Source: Lachnospira eligens (GTDB lineage Bacteria > Bacillota > Clostridia > Lachnospirales > Lachnospiraceae). Taken from it: a stretch of DNA of 64,000 bases. The stretch is taken from contig NZ_WKRD01000009.1 of NCBI RefSeq assembly GCF_009680455.1, positions 1-64,000 on the forward strand. The letters are read 5' to 3'. A model generated the notes under the pieces. The model made no database searches. It was not told the origin of the DNA and worked only from the letters and a program-made list of their open reading frames with translations. Shown here piece after piece: positions 18,969-28,325 of this stretch; positions within the stretch are counted from its first letter, which is position 1, and every line of letters begins with the position of its first letter. The translations under genes and the position numbers were made by a program.

Positions 18969-19241
18969 TAGTGAAGGTCGACAGACAGGTTGTGGCGGGC
19001 ACAGACCCGATGCCAGCAGGCGAGGGCTCGATTTGCAGTGTGCTGTGTGGGAGTTATGCCGCCATATGCTTAAAGGTGTGTGCAGAAAATCTCGTTCAAG
19101 CGTAGCGCGTTTGATTTTCTGCACACTAATAGGCTTTGCAGATGGCGGCAGCTACTCCCACTAAGCTAAGCTGCCATGAGAGCCATCACCTGCAGGTAAC
19201 GGGTCTGCGCCCGCCACAACCGTCCGTTGTTCATATCACTA
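18969..19241 (-). repeat. long nested palindromic element, copy 2 (divergent)
   Basis: Three stems are nested. The outer stem is GTTGTGGCGGGC with CAGACCCG on the left (to 19009), pairing with CGGGTCTG and GCCCGCCACAAC on the right (from 19199), and extending to TAGTGA/TCACTA at the ends. The middle stem is GTGGGAG and TGCCGCCAT pairing with ATGGCGGCA and CTCCCAC. The inner stem GTGTGCAGAAAATC pairs with GATTTTCTGCACAC, capped by a 21-nt loop. Read on the minus strand, the loop AAACGCGCTACGCTTGAACG closely matches copy 3, so orientation is called minus. The GGTACTAAG half is not recognised. It ends 20 bp before the hydroxylase start codon. Confidence 0.75.
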
Positions 19242-19261
19242 ATAAATAGATTGGAGTTTTT

Positions 19262-20056
19262 ATGCTTACTATACAGAATTATAAGAAAGTAGAAAGCCTT
19301 GAAGAAGCCTATGAGCTTAATCAGAAGAAAGCTAACCGTATTGTCGGCGGCATGATGTGGATGCGTATGGGCGACAACAGAATGAATACAGCTATTGATA
19401 TGTCAGGGCTTGGACTTGATAAGATTGAAGAATCAGATGAAGAATTTAAGATTGGCTGTATGACAACTTTAAGACAGTTAGAAGTTCATGAGAGTTTTAA
19501 TGAATATACAGATGGCTGTGCTAAGGAGGCTTTAAGGCATATTGTAGGTGTGCAGTTCAGAAATCTTGCAACAGTTGGTGGAAGTATATATGGAAGATAT
19601 GGATTTTCTGATGTGCTTACGCTTTTAATCGGACTGGATTCTTATGTAGAACTATACAAGGGAGGCATTGTTCCATTAACTGAGTATGCTGACCGTGATT
19701 ATGACAGGGACATTGTTGTTAATATTATTGTTAAGAAAAGACCGGTGAATATGTTTTATGAAGCAGTGAGAATAACAGAAACAGATCTGCCGGTGCTTAC
19801 ATGTGCAGGAGTAAAGTTTAAAGATACTGGAGTCTGCAATATCTGCATAGGTGCAAGGCCGGGAAGAGCAATTGTTGTTAAAGATACAGAAGGAATACTT
19901 GCAGGCGGTATTAACGAGAAGTCGGTAGAAGAATTCAGTACATTTGTTAAGAAAAATGTGCCTACAGCGGGCAATATGAGAGGAAGTGCTGAGTATAGAA
20001 GTCATCTTTCAGGCGTTCTTGCAGGCAGGGCACTTCAGAATATTAACAGAGATTAA
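19262..20056 (+). CDS. molybdenum hydroxylase FAD-binding subunit
   Basis: A 264-residue FAD subunit of a xanthine dehydrogenase-type enzyme, passing electrons from the Fe-S clusters to NAD+ or another acceptor. FAD-binding signatures are RIVGGMMWM near residues 27-35 and ATVGGSIYGRYGFSD near 103-117; a CO-dehydrogenase flavoprotein C-terminal domain follows. It is first of the three subunit genes, 25 bp before the next. The start is 20 bp after palindrome copy 2, with GGAG close by. Whether xanthine, hypoxanthine or another heterocycle is the substrate cannot be told from this subunit. Confidence 0.9.
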   Translation: MLTIQNYKKVESLEEAYELNQKKANRIVGGMMWMRMGDNRMNTAIDMSGLGLDKIEESDEEFKIGCMTTLRQLEVHESFNEYTDGCAKEALRHIVGVQFRNLATVGGSIYGRYGFSDVLTLLIGLDSYVELYKGGIVPLTEYADRDYDRDIVVNIIVKKRPVNMFYEAVRITETDLPVLTCAGVKFKDTGVCNICIGARPGRAIVVKDTEGILAGGINEKSVEEFSTFVKKNVPTAGNMRGSAEYRSHLSGVLAGRALQNINRD

Positions 20057-20081
20057 TTGGTGATTACGGATTGGAGAATAT

Positions 20082-20549
20082 ATGTTAGTTGATATTAAGT
20101 TGAATGGAAAATCTGTTAAAGCAGATATTACGGCAGACATGACACTCTATGAATTCGTGAGAGAGCATGGCTGTTACAGCGTAAAATGTGGCTGTGAAAC
20201 ATCTAACTGTGGCTTATGTACAGTATTTCTTAATGATAAGCCTGTCCTTTCATGTTCAGTTCTTGCAGCAAGAGCAGACAAATGCAGTGTTACAACACTC
20301 GAAGGATTACAGGAGGAGGCGTCTGAATTTGTCACATTTATAGCAGATCAGGGAGCAGAGCAGTGCGGATTCTGTAATCCGGGATTTGTTATGAATGCAT
20401 TGGCACTTTTCAGAGAGAATCCTTATCCTGATGAAGAGGAGATAAAGGAGTTCCTTTCAGGAAATCTGTGCAGATGTTCAGGTTATGAGGGACAGTTAAG
20501 AGGAATTATGAATTTCCTTGAGGCAAAGAAAGCAAAGGAGGCTGAATAA
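20082..20549 (+). CDS. molybdenum hydroxylase [2Fe-2S] subunit
   Basis: A 155-residue subunit carrying two [2Fe-2S] clusters. The plant-ferredoxin-type motif is CGCETSNCGLC with a fourth Cys in VLSC (about residues 37-60). The second, four-helix cluster motif is QCGFC with CRC near the C-terminus (GNLCRCSGYEGQ, about 130-141). Length and motif order match the small subunit of xanthine dehydrogenase and related enzymes. It is followed directly by the large subunit with no gap. Confidence 0.94.
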   Translation: MLVDIKLNGKSVKADITADMTLYEFVREHGCYSVKCGCETSNCGLCTVFLNDKPVLSCSVLAARADKCSVTTLEGLQEEASEFVTFIADQGAEQCGFCNPGFVMNALALFRENPYPDEEEIKEFLSGNLCRCSGYEGQLRGIMNFLEAKKAKEAE

Positions 20550-22838
20550 ATGAAGTCGGTTAATAAAGCTATCAGAAAGAAAGATGCGATGGAACTGCTT
20601 CTTGGAAAGCCGGTGTATACAGATGATATTGCACCTAAGGACTGCCTTGTTGTAAAGCTTCTGCGCTCACCATATGCCAACGCATTTGTAAAGAATATTA
20701 ATACTGATATTGCGATGAAGGTGCCGGGAATAGAAGCAATATTTACATATAAAGATGTTGACCAGAATATGAAAAGATTCACATGTGCAGGTCAGACATA
20801 TCCTGAGCCAAGTCCTTATGACAGGCTTATTCTTGATAAGCATGTAAGATTCATAGGCGATCCGGTTGCCATTGTTGCAGGTGCTGATGAACGCTGTGTT
20901 GATAAGGCAATGAAGCTTATTAAGACAGAATATGAAGTACTTGAACCATTGCTTGATTTCACTAAGGCAAAGGATAATGAGATTCTTGTACATCCAGAGG
21001 ATAACTGGGAGGCATTATGTCCGGTTGGAGCTGATAATAAAAGAAATCTGTGCGCGCATGATGAGAGCGGCAACGGAGATATCGATAAAGTGTTAGATGA
21101 GTGTGATATTGTGATTGACAGGACATATCATACTAAGGCATGCCAGCAGAGCATGATGGAGACTTTCAGAACTTTCTGTACAATAGATACTTATGGAAGA
21201 CTTCATGTCGTAAGTTCTACACAGATAGTATTCCATTGCAGGAGAATTATCTCACATGCACTTGGAATATCGCCATCTAAGATAAGAGTTACCAAGCCAA
21301 GAATCGGAGGCGGATTTGGAGCAAAGCAGACATCTGTGTCAGAGATATATCCTGCATTTGTTACATGGAAGACCAAGAAACCGTCTAAGATTATATTTTC
21401 AAGGGAAGAAACACAGTCAGCTTCATCACCAAGACATGAGATGCAGATGCATGTAAGACTTGGTGCAACTAAGGATGGTATTGTAAAAGGAATTGATTTA
21501 TACACATTATCTAATACAGGCGCATATGGCGAGCATGGTCCTACAACAGTAGGACTTTCTGGACACAAGTCAATTCCATTATATGGAAAGGCAGAGGCGT
21601 TCCGTTTTGTAAGTGATGTTGTATATACTAATATAATGTCAGCGGGTGCTTACAGAGGTTATGGTGCGACACAGGGACTTTTTGCAGTTGAGTCGGCTGT
21701 AAATGAACTGGCAGACAGACTTCATATGGACCCGTTTGAAATCAGATTTAAGAACATAGTAAAAGAGGGCGATGTAATGCCTGCTTACTATGGACAGGTT
21801 AATACAAGCTGTGCACTTGACAGATGTCTTGCAAAGGTCAAAGAGATGATTAAATGGGATGAGAAATATCCTATGAGAAAGATTTCTGATACTAAGGCAC
21901 GTTTTGTCGGAATGGGCATGGCAATGCAGGGCTCAGGTATATCAGGAGTTGATGTCGGCAGTGCGACACTAAAGCTTAATGATGAAGGTGTATATACTAT
22001 GAACATCGGAGCTGCTGATATGGGAACAGGCTGTGATACAATACTTGCACAGATTGCAGCAGAGGTTCTTGAATGCAGCACAGACGATATAAGTGTATTT
22101 GGTGCAGATACTGACATATCACCTTATGATTCAGGTTCATACGCATCAAGTACAACGTATGTAACAGGTAAGGCTGTTGAAAAATGTGCATTAGAGCTTA
22201 GAGACAGAATCGAAAAGCTTGGTGCTAAGATGTTAGGCTGCGAGAAATGTGATGTCACATTTGACGGAAAGAAAGTAATATGCGAATCAGGTGAGAACAA
22301 GGATAAATGTGTAACCCTGGCCGATATATCAACAGCATCCATGTGTGGTAATGATATAGCACTTTCAGTTACCAATACACATACATCACCTATTTCACCA
22401 CCACCATTCATGGTTGGAGCAGCGGAGGTCGAGGTTGACCTTCTCACAGGAGAGAGCCGTGTTGTTGAGTATGACGCATGTGTTGATTGTGGAACACCTG
22501 TTAATCCTAACCTTGCAAGAGTACAGGCAGAGGGCGGTATATTACAGGGAATTGGAATGACAATGTCAGAGAATATCACATATTCAGATAAAGGCAAGCT
22601 GTATGAGAACTCATTTTTACAGTATAAGATTCCGTCAAGAATGGATATCGGACATATTAATGTTGAGTTTGAGAGCAGTTACGAGAATGCAGGTCCTTTT
22701 GGTGCTAAATCAATCGGAGAGGTTGTAATTAATACACCGCTTCCTGCAATTACAGATGCATTAAGCCATGCGGCAGGAAAGAGATTTTACGAGCTTCCTA
22801 TAACTCCTGGCCAGATTGCAATGGCAAGACAGAAGTGA
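20550..22838 (+). CDS. molybdenum hydroxylase Moco-binding subunit
   Basis: The 762-residue catalytic subunit of a xanthine dehydrogenase-type molybdenum hydroxylase, binding molybdopterin cytosine dinucleotide. Family motifs are GGGFGAKQ near residue 252, AGAYRGYGATQG near 363, and GAKSIGEVVINT near the C-terminus, whose Glu is the expected catalytic base. The N-terminal 130 residues are the a/b hammerhead domain (GKPVYTDDI). Xpt and purine permease neighbours suggest a purine substrate, but nicotinate, aldehyde and other heterocycle enzymes share this fold. Confidence 0.92.
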   Translation: MKSVNKAIRKKDAMELLLGKPVYTDDIAPKDCLVVKLLRSPYANAFVKNINTDIAMKVPGIEAIFTYKDVDQNMKRFTCAGQTYPEPSPYDRLILDKHVRFIGDPVAIVAGADERCVDKAMKLIKTEYEVLEPLLDFTKAKDNEILVHPEDNWEALCPVGADNKRNLCAHDESGNGDIDKVLDECDIVIDRTYHTKACQQSMMETFRTFCTIDTYGRLHVVSSTQIVFHCRRIISHALGISPSKIRVTKPRIGGGFGAKQTSVSEIYPAFVTWKTKKPSKIIFSREETQSASSPRHEMQMHVRLGATKDGIVKGIDLYTLSNTGAYGEHGPTTVGLSGHKSIPLYGKAEAFRFVSDVVYTNIMSAGAYRGYGATQGLFAVESAVNELADRLHMDPFEIRFKNIVKEGDVMPAYYGQVNTSCALDRCLAKVKEMIKWDEKYPMRKISDTKARFVGMGMAMQGSGISGVDVGSATLKLNDEGVYTMNIGAADMGTGCDTILAQIAAEVLECSTDDISVFGADTDISPYDSGSYASSTTYVTGKAVEKCALELRDRIEKLGAKMLGCEKCDVTFDGKKVICESGENKDKCVTLADISTASMCGNDIALSVTNTHTSPISPPPFMVGAAEVEVDLLTGESRVVEYDACVDCGTPVNPNLARVQAEGGILQGIGMTMSENITYSDKGKLYENSFLQYKIPSRMDIGHINVEFESSYENAGPFGAKSIGEVVINTPLPAITDALSHAAGKRFYELPITPGQIAMARQK

Positions 22839-22855
22839 TTATTTTGAGGAAATGA

Positions 22856-24190
22856 ATGAAAGAAGAGATTAAATTATCAGATCATTTTGGATATAGGAAA
22901 CTCATGAGATTCACAATGCCATCAATTGTTATGCTGATATTTACATCTATATATGGCGTTGTTGATGGCTTGTTTGTTTCTAACTTTGTAGGTAAAACTT
23001 CATTTGCAGCAGTTAATCTGATTATGCCGGTGCTTATGATTCTTGGCTGCGTCGGATTTATGTTTGGAACAGGTGGTGGCGCACTTATTGCAATGTCACT
23101 TGGAGAGGGAAAGAAAGAGAAGGCAAGCCACATATTCTCGTTTATAGTGGCATTTTCAGCAATATGCGGTATTGTATTAGGACTTCTTGGTATTATATTG
23201 ATAAGACCTGTTGCCATGATGCTTGGTGCAGAAGGAAAGCTTCTTAGTGACTGTGTATTATATGGAAGAATTATTCTTGCGGCATTACCTTTTTATATAT
23301 TGCAGTTTGAGTTTCAGTGTCTGTTTGCAACAGCGGGAAAGCCTAAGCTTGGTCTGTATGTGACTGTGGCAGCAGGTGTTACCAATATGGCGCTTGATGC
23401 ACTTTTTGTTGCAGGATTCAGATGGGGGCTTGTCGGTGCGGCACTTGCAACTTCGATGAGTGAGCTTGTTGGAGGTGCAATTCCGGTTGTGTATTTTATG
23501 AAAAAGAACACAAGCCTTTTAAGATTAACAAAGTTCAGATTTGATATCAGAATACTTGGTAAAGCAGCATCTAACGGTGCGTCTGAATTCATGAATAATG
23601 TGTCAGCGTCTTTAGTAAGTATGCTTTACAATATGCAGTTGATGAAATATGCCGGAGAAAATGGAATTGCAGCTTATGGTGTTGTTATGTATGTCAATTT
23701 CATATTTCAGGCAATATTCATGGGATACTCAGTAGGAAGTGCACCTATTGTCGGATTTAATTATGGCTCTGGTAATAAAAAAGAATTAAAGAGTATTCTT
23801 GGAAAAGGTATAAGAATTATCGTTGTTGGAGCATTTACAATGTTTGTGCTGGGACAGGTTCTTGCAAGACCGCTTGCGCAGGTGTTTGTCGGGTATGATA
23901 AGGAATTATTCGACATAACTGTTGCAGGTTTCATGATTTTTTCATGTTCGTTTCTGTTTTCAGGCTTCCCGATATTAGGTTCGTCATTCTTCACAGCACT
24001 TAGTGATGGCCTTACATCAGCATTGATATCGTTTCTTAGGACCCTTGTATTTCAGGTGACAGCAGTGCTTATTCTGCCTGTGTTTTTCAAGCTTACAGGT
24101 GTGTGGATGTCAGTAGTTGTGGCAGAATTTCTTGCTATGATTGCAACCATAATTTTCCTTGTTGCGAAGAAGAAAAAATATGGGTATTAA
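22856..24190 (+). CDS. MATE-family transporter
   Basis: A 444-residue MATE transporter with twelve predicted helices in two halves. It starts 17 bp after the hydroxylase large subunit, with GAGGAA upstream, so it is probably in the same operon. It is not a close copy of the MATE protein at 9691; the N-terminal helix differs (LMRFTMPSIVMLIFTSIYG). In this operon it may export a purine-related compound or oxidation product; that is an inference from position only. Confidence 0.88.
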   Translation: MKEEIKLSDHFGYRKLMRFTMPSIVMLIFTSIYGVVDGLFVSNFVGKTSFAAVNLIMPVLMILGCVGFMFGTGGGALIAMSLGEGKKEKASHIFSFIVAFSAICGIVLGLLGIILIRPVAMMLGAEGKLLSDCVLYGRIILAALPFYILQFEFQCLFATAGKPKLGLYVTVAAGVTNMALDALFVAGFRWGLVGAALATSMSELVGGAIPVVYFMKKNTSLLRLTKFRFDIRILGKAASNGASEFMNNVSASLVSMLYNMQLMKYAGENGIAAYGVVMYVNFIFQAIFMGYSVGSAPIVGFNYGSGNKKELKSILGKGIRIIVVGAFTMFVLGQVLARPLAQVFVGYDKELFDITVAGFMIFSCSFLFSGFPILGSSFFTALSDGLTSALISFLRTLVFQVTAVLILPVFFKLTGVWMSVVVAEFLAMIATIIFLVAKKKKYGY

Positions 24191-24281
24191 GTACTAAAAG
24201 CGATTGACCGCAATGCTTAGTGATGATAGAATTATTTCTTATAATATGACAGATAATTTACTTACGAAAGGAATCATTACT

Positions 24282-24863
24282 ATGAATTTTCTTGAAGAAA
24301 GAATTATGAAGGACGGAGTTGTCAAGGAAGGCAACATCTTGAAAGTTGACAGTTTTCTTAATCATCAGATGGATGTTAAACTTTTCAAGCAGATGGGCGA
24401 AGAATTTAAGAGAAGATTTGCCGGAAAGAATATTAATAAGATTATAACAATTGAGGCTTCAGGAATCGGTATTGCATGTATAGTTGCAGAATGCTTTGAT
24501 GTACCGGTTGTATTTGCAAAGAAGTCACAGAGCGTCAATATTGACGGTGATGTGTACTCTGCCGAAGTTGAATCATTTACACATAAGTGCAAGAATCAGG
24601 TGCTTATATCTAAGAAGTTTGTAGGTCCGGAGGATCATGTGCTTATTATTGACGATTTCCTTGCTAATGGTTGTGCACTTCAGGGACTTATCTCTATTGT
24701 CAATCAGGCAGGTGGAACTGTTGAAGGTATTGGTATCGCAGTTGAGAAGGGATTTCAGCAGGGCGGACAGATTATCCGTAATCTTGGATACCAGCTGGAA
24801 TCTCTGGCTATTGTTGATGGAATGAATGCTGCAGATGGCAGTATTAATTTCAGAGAGGAGTAA
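24282..24863 (+). CDS. xpt: xanthine phosphoribosyltransferase
   Basis: A 193-residue purine salvage enzyme forming XMP from xanthine and PRPP. The family N-terminus is clear (GVVKEG then [11 protein letters not shown]), as is the PRPP-binding loop [14 protein letters not shown] near residues 123-136 and EASGIGIA near 58. I start at ATG 24282 (AAAGGA 9 nt upstream), which gives the usual length of about 190; upstream in-frame ATGs would add a non-conserved extension. It stands 3 bp before the alcohol dehydrogenase gene. With the permease and hydroxylase it makes a purine uptake, conversion and salvage group. Confidence 0.93.
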   Translation: MNFLEERIMKDGVVKEGNILKVDSFLNHQMDVKLFKQMGEEFKRRFAGKNINKIITIEASGIGIACIVAECFDVPVVFAKKSQSVNIDGDVYSAEVESFTHKCKNQVLISKKFVGPEDHVLIIDDFLANGCALQGLISIVNQAGGTVEGIGIAVEKGFQQGGQIIRNLGYQLESLAIVDGMNAADGSINFREE

Positions 24864-24865
24864 TC

Positions 24866-26044
24866 ATGAATGAATATCAGTTTTTTTCACCAGTAGATGT
24901 CGTATTTGGATGCGGAAGTCTTTCTAAGCTTCATACTCTTAAGATGCCAGGAAAGAAAGCACTTCTTGTTATAAGCAATGGAAAGTCTGCAAGGATGAAT
25001 GGTTCACTTGACAGAACAATAAATGAACTTAAACAGGCTGATGTTTCATATGTGCTTTATAACGGAATAGGAGCTAATCCGCTGAAGTCAGCAGTTGAAG
25101 AAGGCGCAAGAATTGGTCGCGAGAACGGAGTTGACTTTGTTATTGCTTTAGGTGGCGGTTCAGTTATGGACGCGGCTAAGAATATGGCAATGTTCATTCC
25201 ACAGCCATCAGATAATCTGTGGGATTATGCTAACAGCCCATCAGGTGGAAAGATGACACCTCCTAATGAGATTCTTCCATGGATTGCAATTACTACATCA
25301 GCAGGAACAGGCTCAGAGGTTGATACTATCGGAGTAATTTCTAATCCTGATACTAATGAAAAGATTGGTATTGGTGGAATGGCGGGGATGTTTGCAAAGT
25401 ATGCAATTGTTGACCCTGAGCTTATGAAAACAGTTCCACCGAAATTCACTGCATATCAGGGATTTGATGCACTTTTCCATTCATTGGAAGGGTATATAAG
25501 CAACAAACATAATATTATGGGAGATATGATTCAGCGTGCCGCGATTGAAAATATCGGACATTATCTTGCAAGAGCAGTTAAGGATGGCAATGATATTGAG
25601 GCAAGAGAACATGTTGCATACGCTAATACAATGTCTGGCTATTCAATGGTTGTAACATCATGTATATCAGAACATTCTATGGAGCATGCAATGAGTGCAT
25701 ATCACCCTGAGCTTCCTCATGGAGCAGGACTTATCATGCTGTCTAAGGAGTACTTCACATTCTGGATTAATAAGCATGTATGTGATGAACGCTTCATTGA
25801 TATGGCACATTTTCTTGGAATGAAAGATGCGTCTAAACCGGAAGATTTCATCACAGCACTTCTTGAATTACAGAAGGCATGTGGAGTTGATGACCTTAAG
25901 ATGTCTGATTACGGAATAAAGAAGGAAGAAGCAATGACACTTGCCAAGAACGCAAGGGCAACAATGATGAGATTGTTCGTAAGAGACCCTCAGGAAACTA
26001 CTGATGAAGAGATTGCGGGTATATACGAGAGAGCATATAGATAA
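24866..26044 (+). CDS. iron-containing alcohol dehydrogenase
   Basis: A 392-residue family III dehydrogenase, NAD(P)H-dependent and cytoplasmic. The nucleotide-binding GGGSVMDAAK lies near residues 98-107, TTSAGTGSEV near 147-156, and metal-site residues in DALFHSLE (Asp, His near 200) and PHGAGLI (His near 281), with a further His in HSMEHAMSAYHPELPHG. Metal ligands look complete. It is last in the hydroxylase operon and followed by a terminator. The substrate is unclear; butanol- or lactaldehyde-type aldehydes are usual. Its link to purine genes is only positional. Confidence 0.9.
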   Translation: MNEYQFFSPVDVVFGCGSLSKLHTLKMPGKKALLVISNGKSARMNGSLDRTINELKQADVSYVLYNGIGANPLKSAVEEGARIGRENGVDFVIALGGGSVMDAAKNMAMFIPQPSDNLWDYANSPSGGKMTPPNEILPWIAITTSAGTGSEVDTIGVISNPDTNEKIGIGGMAGMFAKYAIVDPELMKTVPPKFTAYQGFDALFHSLEGYISNKHNIMGDMIQRAAIENIGHYLARAVKDGNDIEAREHVAYANTMSGYSMVVTSCISEHSMEHAMSAYHPELPHGAGLIMLSKEYFTFWINKHVCDERFIDMAHFLGMKDASKPEDFITALLELQKACGVDDLKMSDYGIKKEEAMTLAKNARATMMRLFVRDPQETTDEEIAGIYERAYR

Positions 26045-26059
26045 TATTTATTGATTATA

Positions 26060-26096
26060 GGTATAATATTCACATGATGAATGTTGTACCTTTTTT
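26060..26096 (+). terminator. intrinsic terminator of the hydroxylase-xpt-adh operon
   Basis: GGTATAATATTC (26060-26071) pairs imperfectly with GAATGTTGTACC (26079-26090), followed by TTTTTT. Confidence 0.75.
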
Positions 26097-26453
26097 AATA
26101 AAAGTGATATATTTCTAATGTTTAGATAATATATATTGACATATATAATTATATATGATATTAATATATTTAAAGAATAAAATCTTTTCTAAAGTAACTT
26201 GGTGTTGATTGTTTCAATAATCAACACCAGTTGCTTATCAAAGCTGAATATTCATAGATTAACATCTATCTATGAAAGTTCATTTATGAAAAACATTTAT
26301 GGACATTCATTCAGCAAAATCCACATAAAACATAATTGAATAATGCAGGCTTGTTTTAGATATCTGTAGATGCTAATATACTTATATAGACAAATACAAT
26401 ATTAGTATATGTGCGTGGATATCAGCCTGCGAAAGAGACGAGGAGGATATTCT
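26097..26453. other. intergenic region with a hairpin
   Basis: No gene is seen in this A+T-rich 357 bp. TGGTGTTGATT (26200-26210) pairs perfectly with AATCAACACCA (26219-26229) but has no T-run, so it is not a clear terminator. GCTGAAT near 26244 and ATTCAGC near 26309 form a second, distant inverted repeat. The Rpn-family gene promoter should lie near 26350-26420. Confidence 0.5.
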
Positions 26454-27464
26454 ATGGCAGAGAAGAAAGACAATGTAACATCTAAATTTAAGGACAATGT
26501 ATTCTGTATGCTATACAGGGATAAGAAAAATCTTTTAGAGCTGTATAATGCACTTAACAATTCAGCTTACACGAATGTTGACGATTTGCAGGTTACAACA
26601 TTAAATGGAGGTTCGTACATGAAGTATAAGAATGACGCTTCATTTTTACTGTGTATGAGCCTGTATATGTTTGAACAGCAGTCGAGTAAGAATCCTAATA
26701 TGCCGTTAAGATTTTTGCACTATGTGTCGGATGTGTTCAGAGAGCTGTTCAGTAATTCCATGCTTCACAGGAGAAGTATGATTAAGATTCCTGTTCCACA
26801 TTTTGTGACATTCTACAATGGTCTGGAAAAATGGATTGAAGATGAGGATGAAATCAGGCTGTCAGATATGTATGAGATTCCGACAGATAATCCGGAGCTG
26901 GAGCTTAAGGTGCGTGTTATCAACATTAATAAAGATGTACATATCCTTAATAAGTGCAAAACGCTGCGTGATTACATGACATTTGTTAATAAAGTAAGAT
27001 TCAAGATGGGAGTTGAAGGGGACGATGTCAGGATTGCAGTAACAGAGGCAATTGACGAATGTATAGATGAGGATATACTTGTCGATTTTTTTGAACAGCA
27101 TAGGGAGGAGGTCGTCGAAGTGAGTATATATGATTATGATGAGGAAGATGTCAGAAGGACATTATTTGAAGAAGCAAAGGAAATGGCTAAAGAAGAATTA
27201 AAAGAAACAGTTATAGAAGAATTAAAACGAGAAGCAAAAGAAGAATTGACCCAAGAAGTATTTGCAGAGGGTGAACAGAGCGGAGAACAATTAAAGATAG
27301 TTAATCAGATTATAAAAAAGGTAAAGAAGTCAAAAACTCTGGAGACAATAGCCTCAGAACTAGAGGAAGAAGAGGCAGATATAAAGCCAATATACGAAGC
27401 AGTAGTTTCATCTGCCCCAGATTATGATATTAATGTAATTAAAGATAGATTAGACAATATGTGA
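26454..27464 (+). CDS. Rpn-family PD-(D/E)XK nuclease/putative transposase
   Basis: A 336-residue protein of the recombination-promoting nuclease family. The nuclease-like core covers residues 1-120: a DNVFCMLYRDK start, NDASFLL with the metal-binding Asp, then MFEQQSS (E-X-Q) and NMPLR, the DEXQ arrangement typical of the family. The C-terminal third (about 235-290) is Glu/Lys-rich and probably coiled coil (KEELKETVIEELKREAKEEL). The start is ATG 26454, 7 nt after AGGAGG; an upstream GTG-type extension is not needed. It is single, with no terminal inverted repeats recognised. Such genes occur in many diverged copies in gut Firmicutes. Whether it moves itself or acts on host or phage DNA is unknown. 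Confidence 0.85.
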   Translation: MAEKKDNVTSKFKDNVFCMLYRDKKNLLELYNALNNSAYTNVDDLQVTTLNGGSYMKYKNDASFLLCMSLYMFEQQSSKNPNMPLRFLHYVSDVFRELFSNSMLHRRSMIKIPVPHFVTFYNGLEKWIEDEDEIRLSDMYEIPTDNPELELKVRVININKDVHILNKCKTLRDYMTFVNKVRFKMGVEGDDVRIAVTEAIDECIDEDILVDFFEQHREEVVEVSIYDYDEEDVRRTLFEEAKEMAKEELKETVIEELKREAKEELTQEVFAEGEQSGEQLKIVNQIIKKVKKSKTLETIASELEEEEADIKPIYEAVVSSAPDYDINVIKDRLDNM

Positions 27465-27469
27465 GGAAG

Positions 27470-28168
27470 TTATTTCTTCATAAATGAAACAAAATCAAAT
27501 TTCTTATCAAGCCATCTGCCGACAAGGCCGATGGCTTTTCCCATTGTAAATGCAGCAACAACAGTACCGATGCCAAGACCTTTAACATGACCTAATATCA
27601 GGCCGGTAAGACATGCAGTTACGGCAAGGCATATAACATCGAAAGAAATCTTGATGCGTGAATATGCAACGCCAGTTATGTCAGCAAGTTCACGAGGGAA
27701 CAGGTCGGTAGGGATAATTGGAAGCTTACATCTGTTAGAAAGAGCTATGCCGAGACTTATCAGGCAGTAGCTTATAATAAAGTACACAATTCTGAATCCG
27801 ATTGCAGTTGGGAGCATTGGAACCCACAGATTGTGCATGTCGATGCATTCACCAAATATGAATCCGACAACGAATGAAAACAGATATGATGGTACGAACT
27901 TCTTTCGCAGAATCATAAGGCTGAGTACAAGAAGTCCCTGGAACATATATGTAAATGTACCAAGAGTAATCTTAGGGAAGACTTCGGAAAAAGCATATGG
28001 AACGCTTGAGATTGCAGATATTCCAGTTCCTGAGTAAAGCATAAGCACAACTCCAAGGCTGTTGATTATAACAGCAAAGGCAAGAACAAGCTCACCTCTA
28101 AGCGTAGTCTTAACATTTTCAGAAACAGAACCAGCATTTAAATCTATTGCACTATCAATTGAACTCAT
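27470..28168 (-). CDS. YczE/YitT-like membrane protein
   Basis: A 232-residue protein with about five to six hydrophobic helices (near 27-50, 65-82, 88-105, 117-140, 165-185 and 195-215), the pattern of the YczE/YyaS/YitT group, whose molecular function is unknown. It is convergent with the Rpn gene (5 bp between stops) and divergent from a LysR regulator. Genes of this family are often beside a LysR gene, so that regulator may control it. Confidence 0.8.
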   Translation of the reverse strand: MSSIDSAIDLNAGSVSENVKTTLRGELVLAFAVIINSLGVVLMLYSGTGISAISSVPYAFSEVFPKITLGTFTYMFQGLLVLSLMILRKKFVPSYLFSFVVGFIFGECIDMHNLWVPMLPTAIGFRIVYFIISYCLISLGIALSNRCKLPIIPTDLFPRELADITGVAYSRIKISFDVICLAVTACLTGLILGHVKGLGIGTVVAAFTMGKAIGLVGRWLDKKFDFVSFMKK

Positions 28169-28263
28169 AAGGAATCCCCTTTCTTTTTAATAAAGAACAT
28201 AATCACAGTCTCTAAGTGTAGTTTCATTATTGATTAATAACAAATGAATAATTTTAATGAAAT

Positions 28264-28280
28264 TATAGATTTTGTCTATA
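28264..28280. promoter_or_regulatory. candidate LysR box
   Basis: TATAGA-N5-TCTATA is a perfect 17-bp palindrome in the divergent region, 46 bp upstream of the LysR start. It fits the T-N11-A rule for LysR-type sites. Confidence 0.55.
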
Positions 28281-28325
28281 GAACTGTTTATAATTAAGAT
28301 AATAAATGTGCATAGGAGGCTGTCT

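Noticed and set aside
18861..19164. Two open frames on opposite strands across palindrome copy 2
   Set aside because: They read through a perfect inverted repeat, which leaves both strands open by symmetry; no ribosome sites fit.
18642..19241. Integron attC sites
   Set aside because: The palindromes lack the RYYYAAC/GTTRRRY core sites, and there is no cassette structure or integrase in the window.
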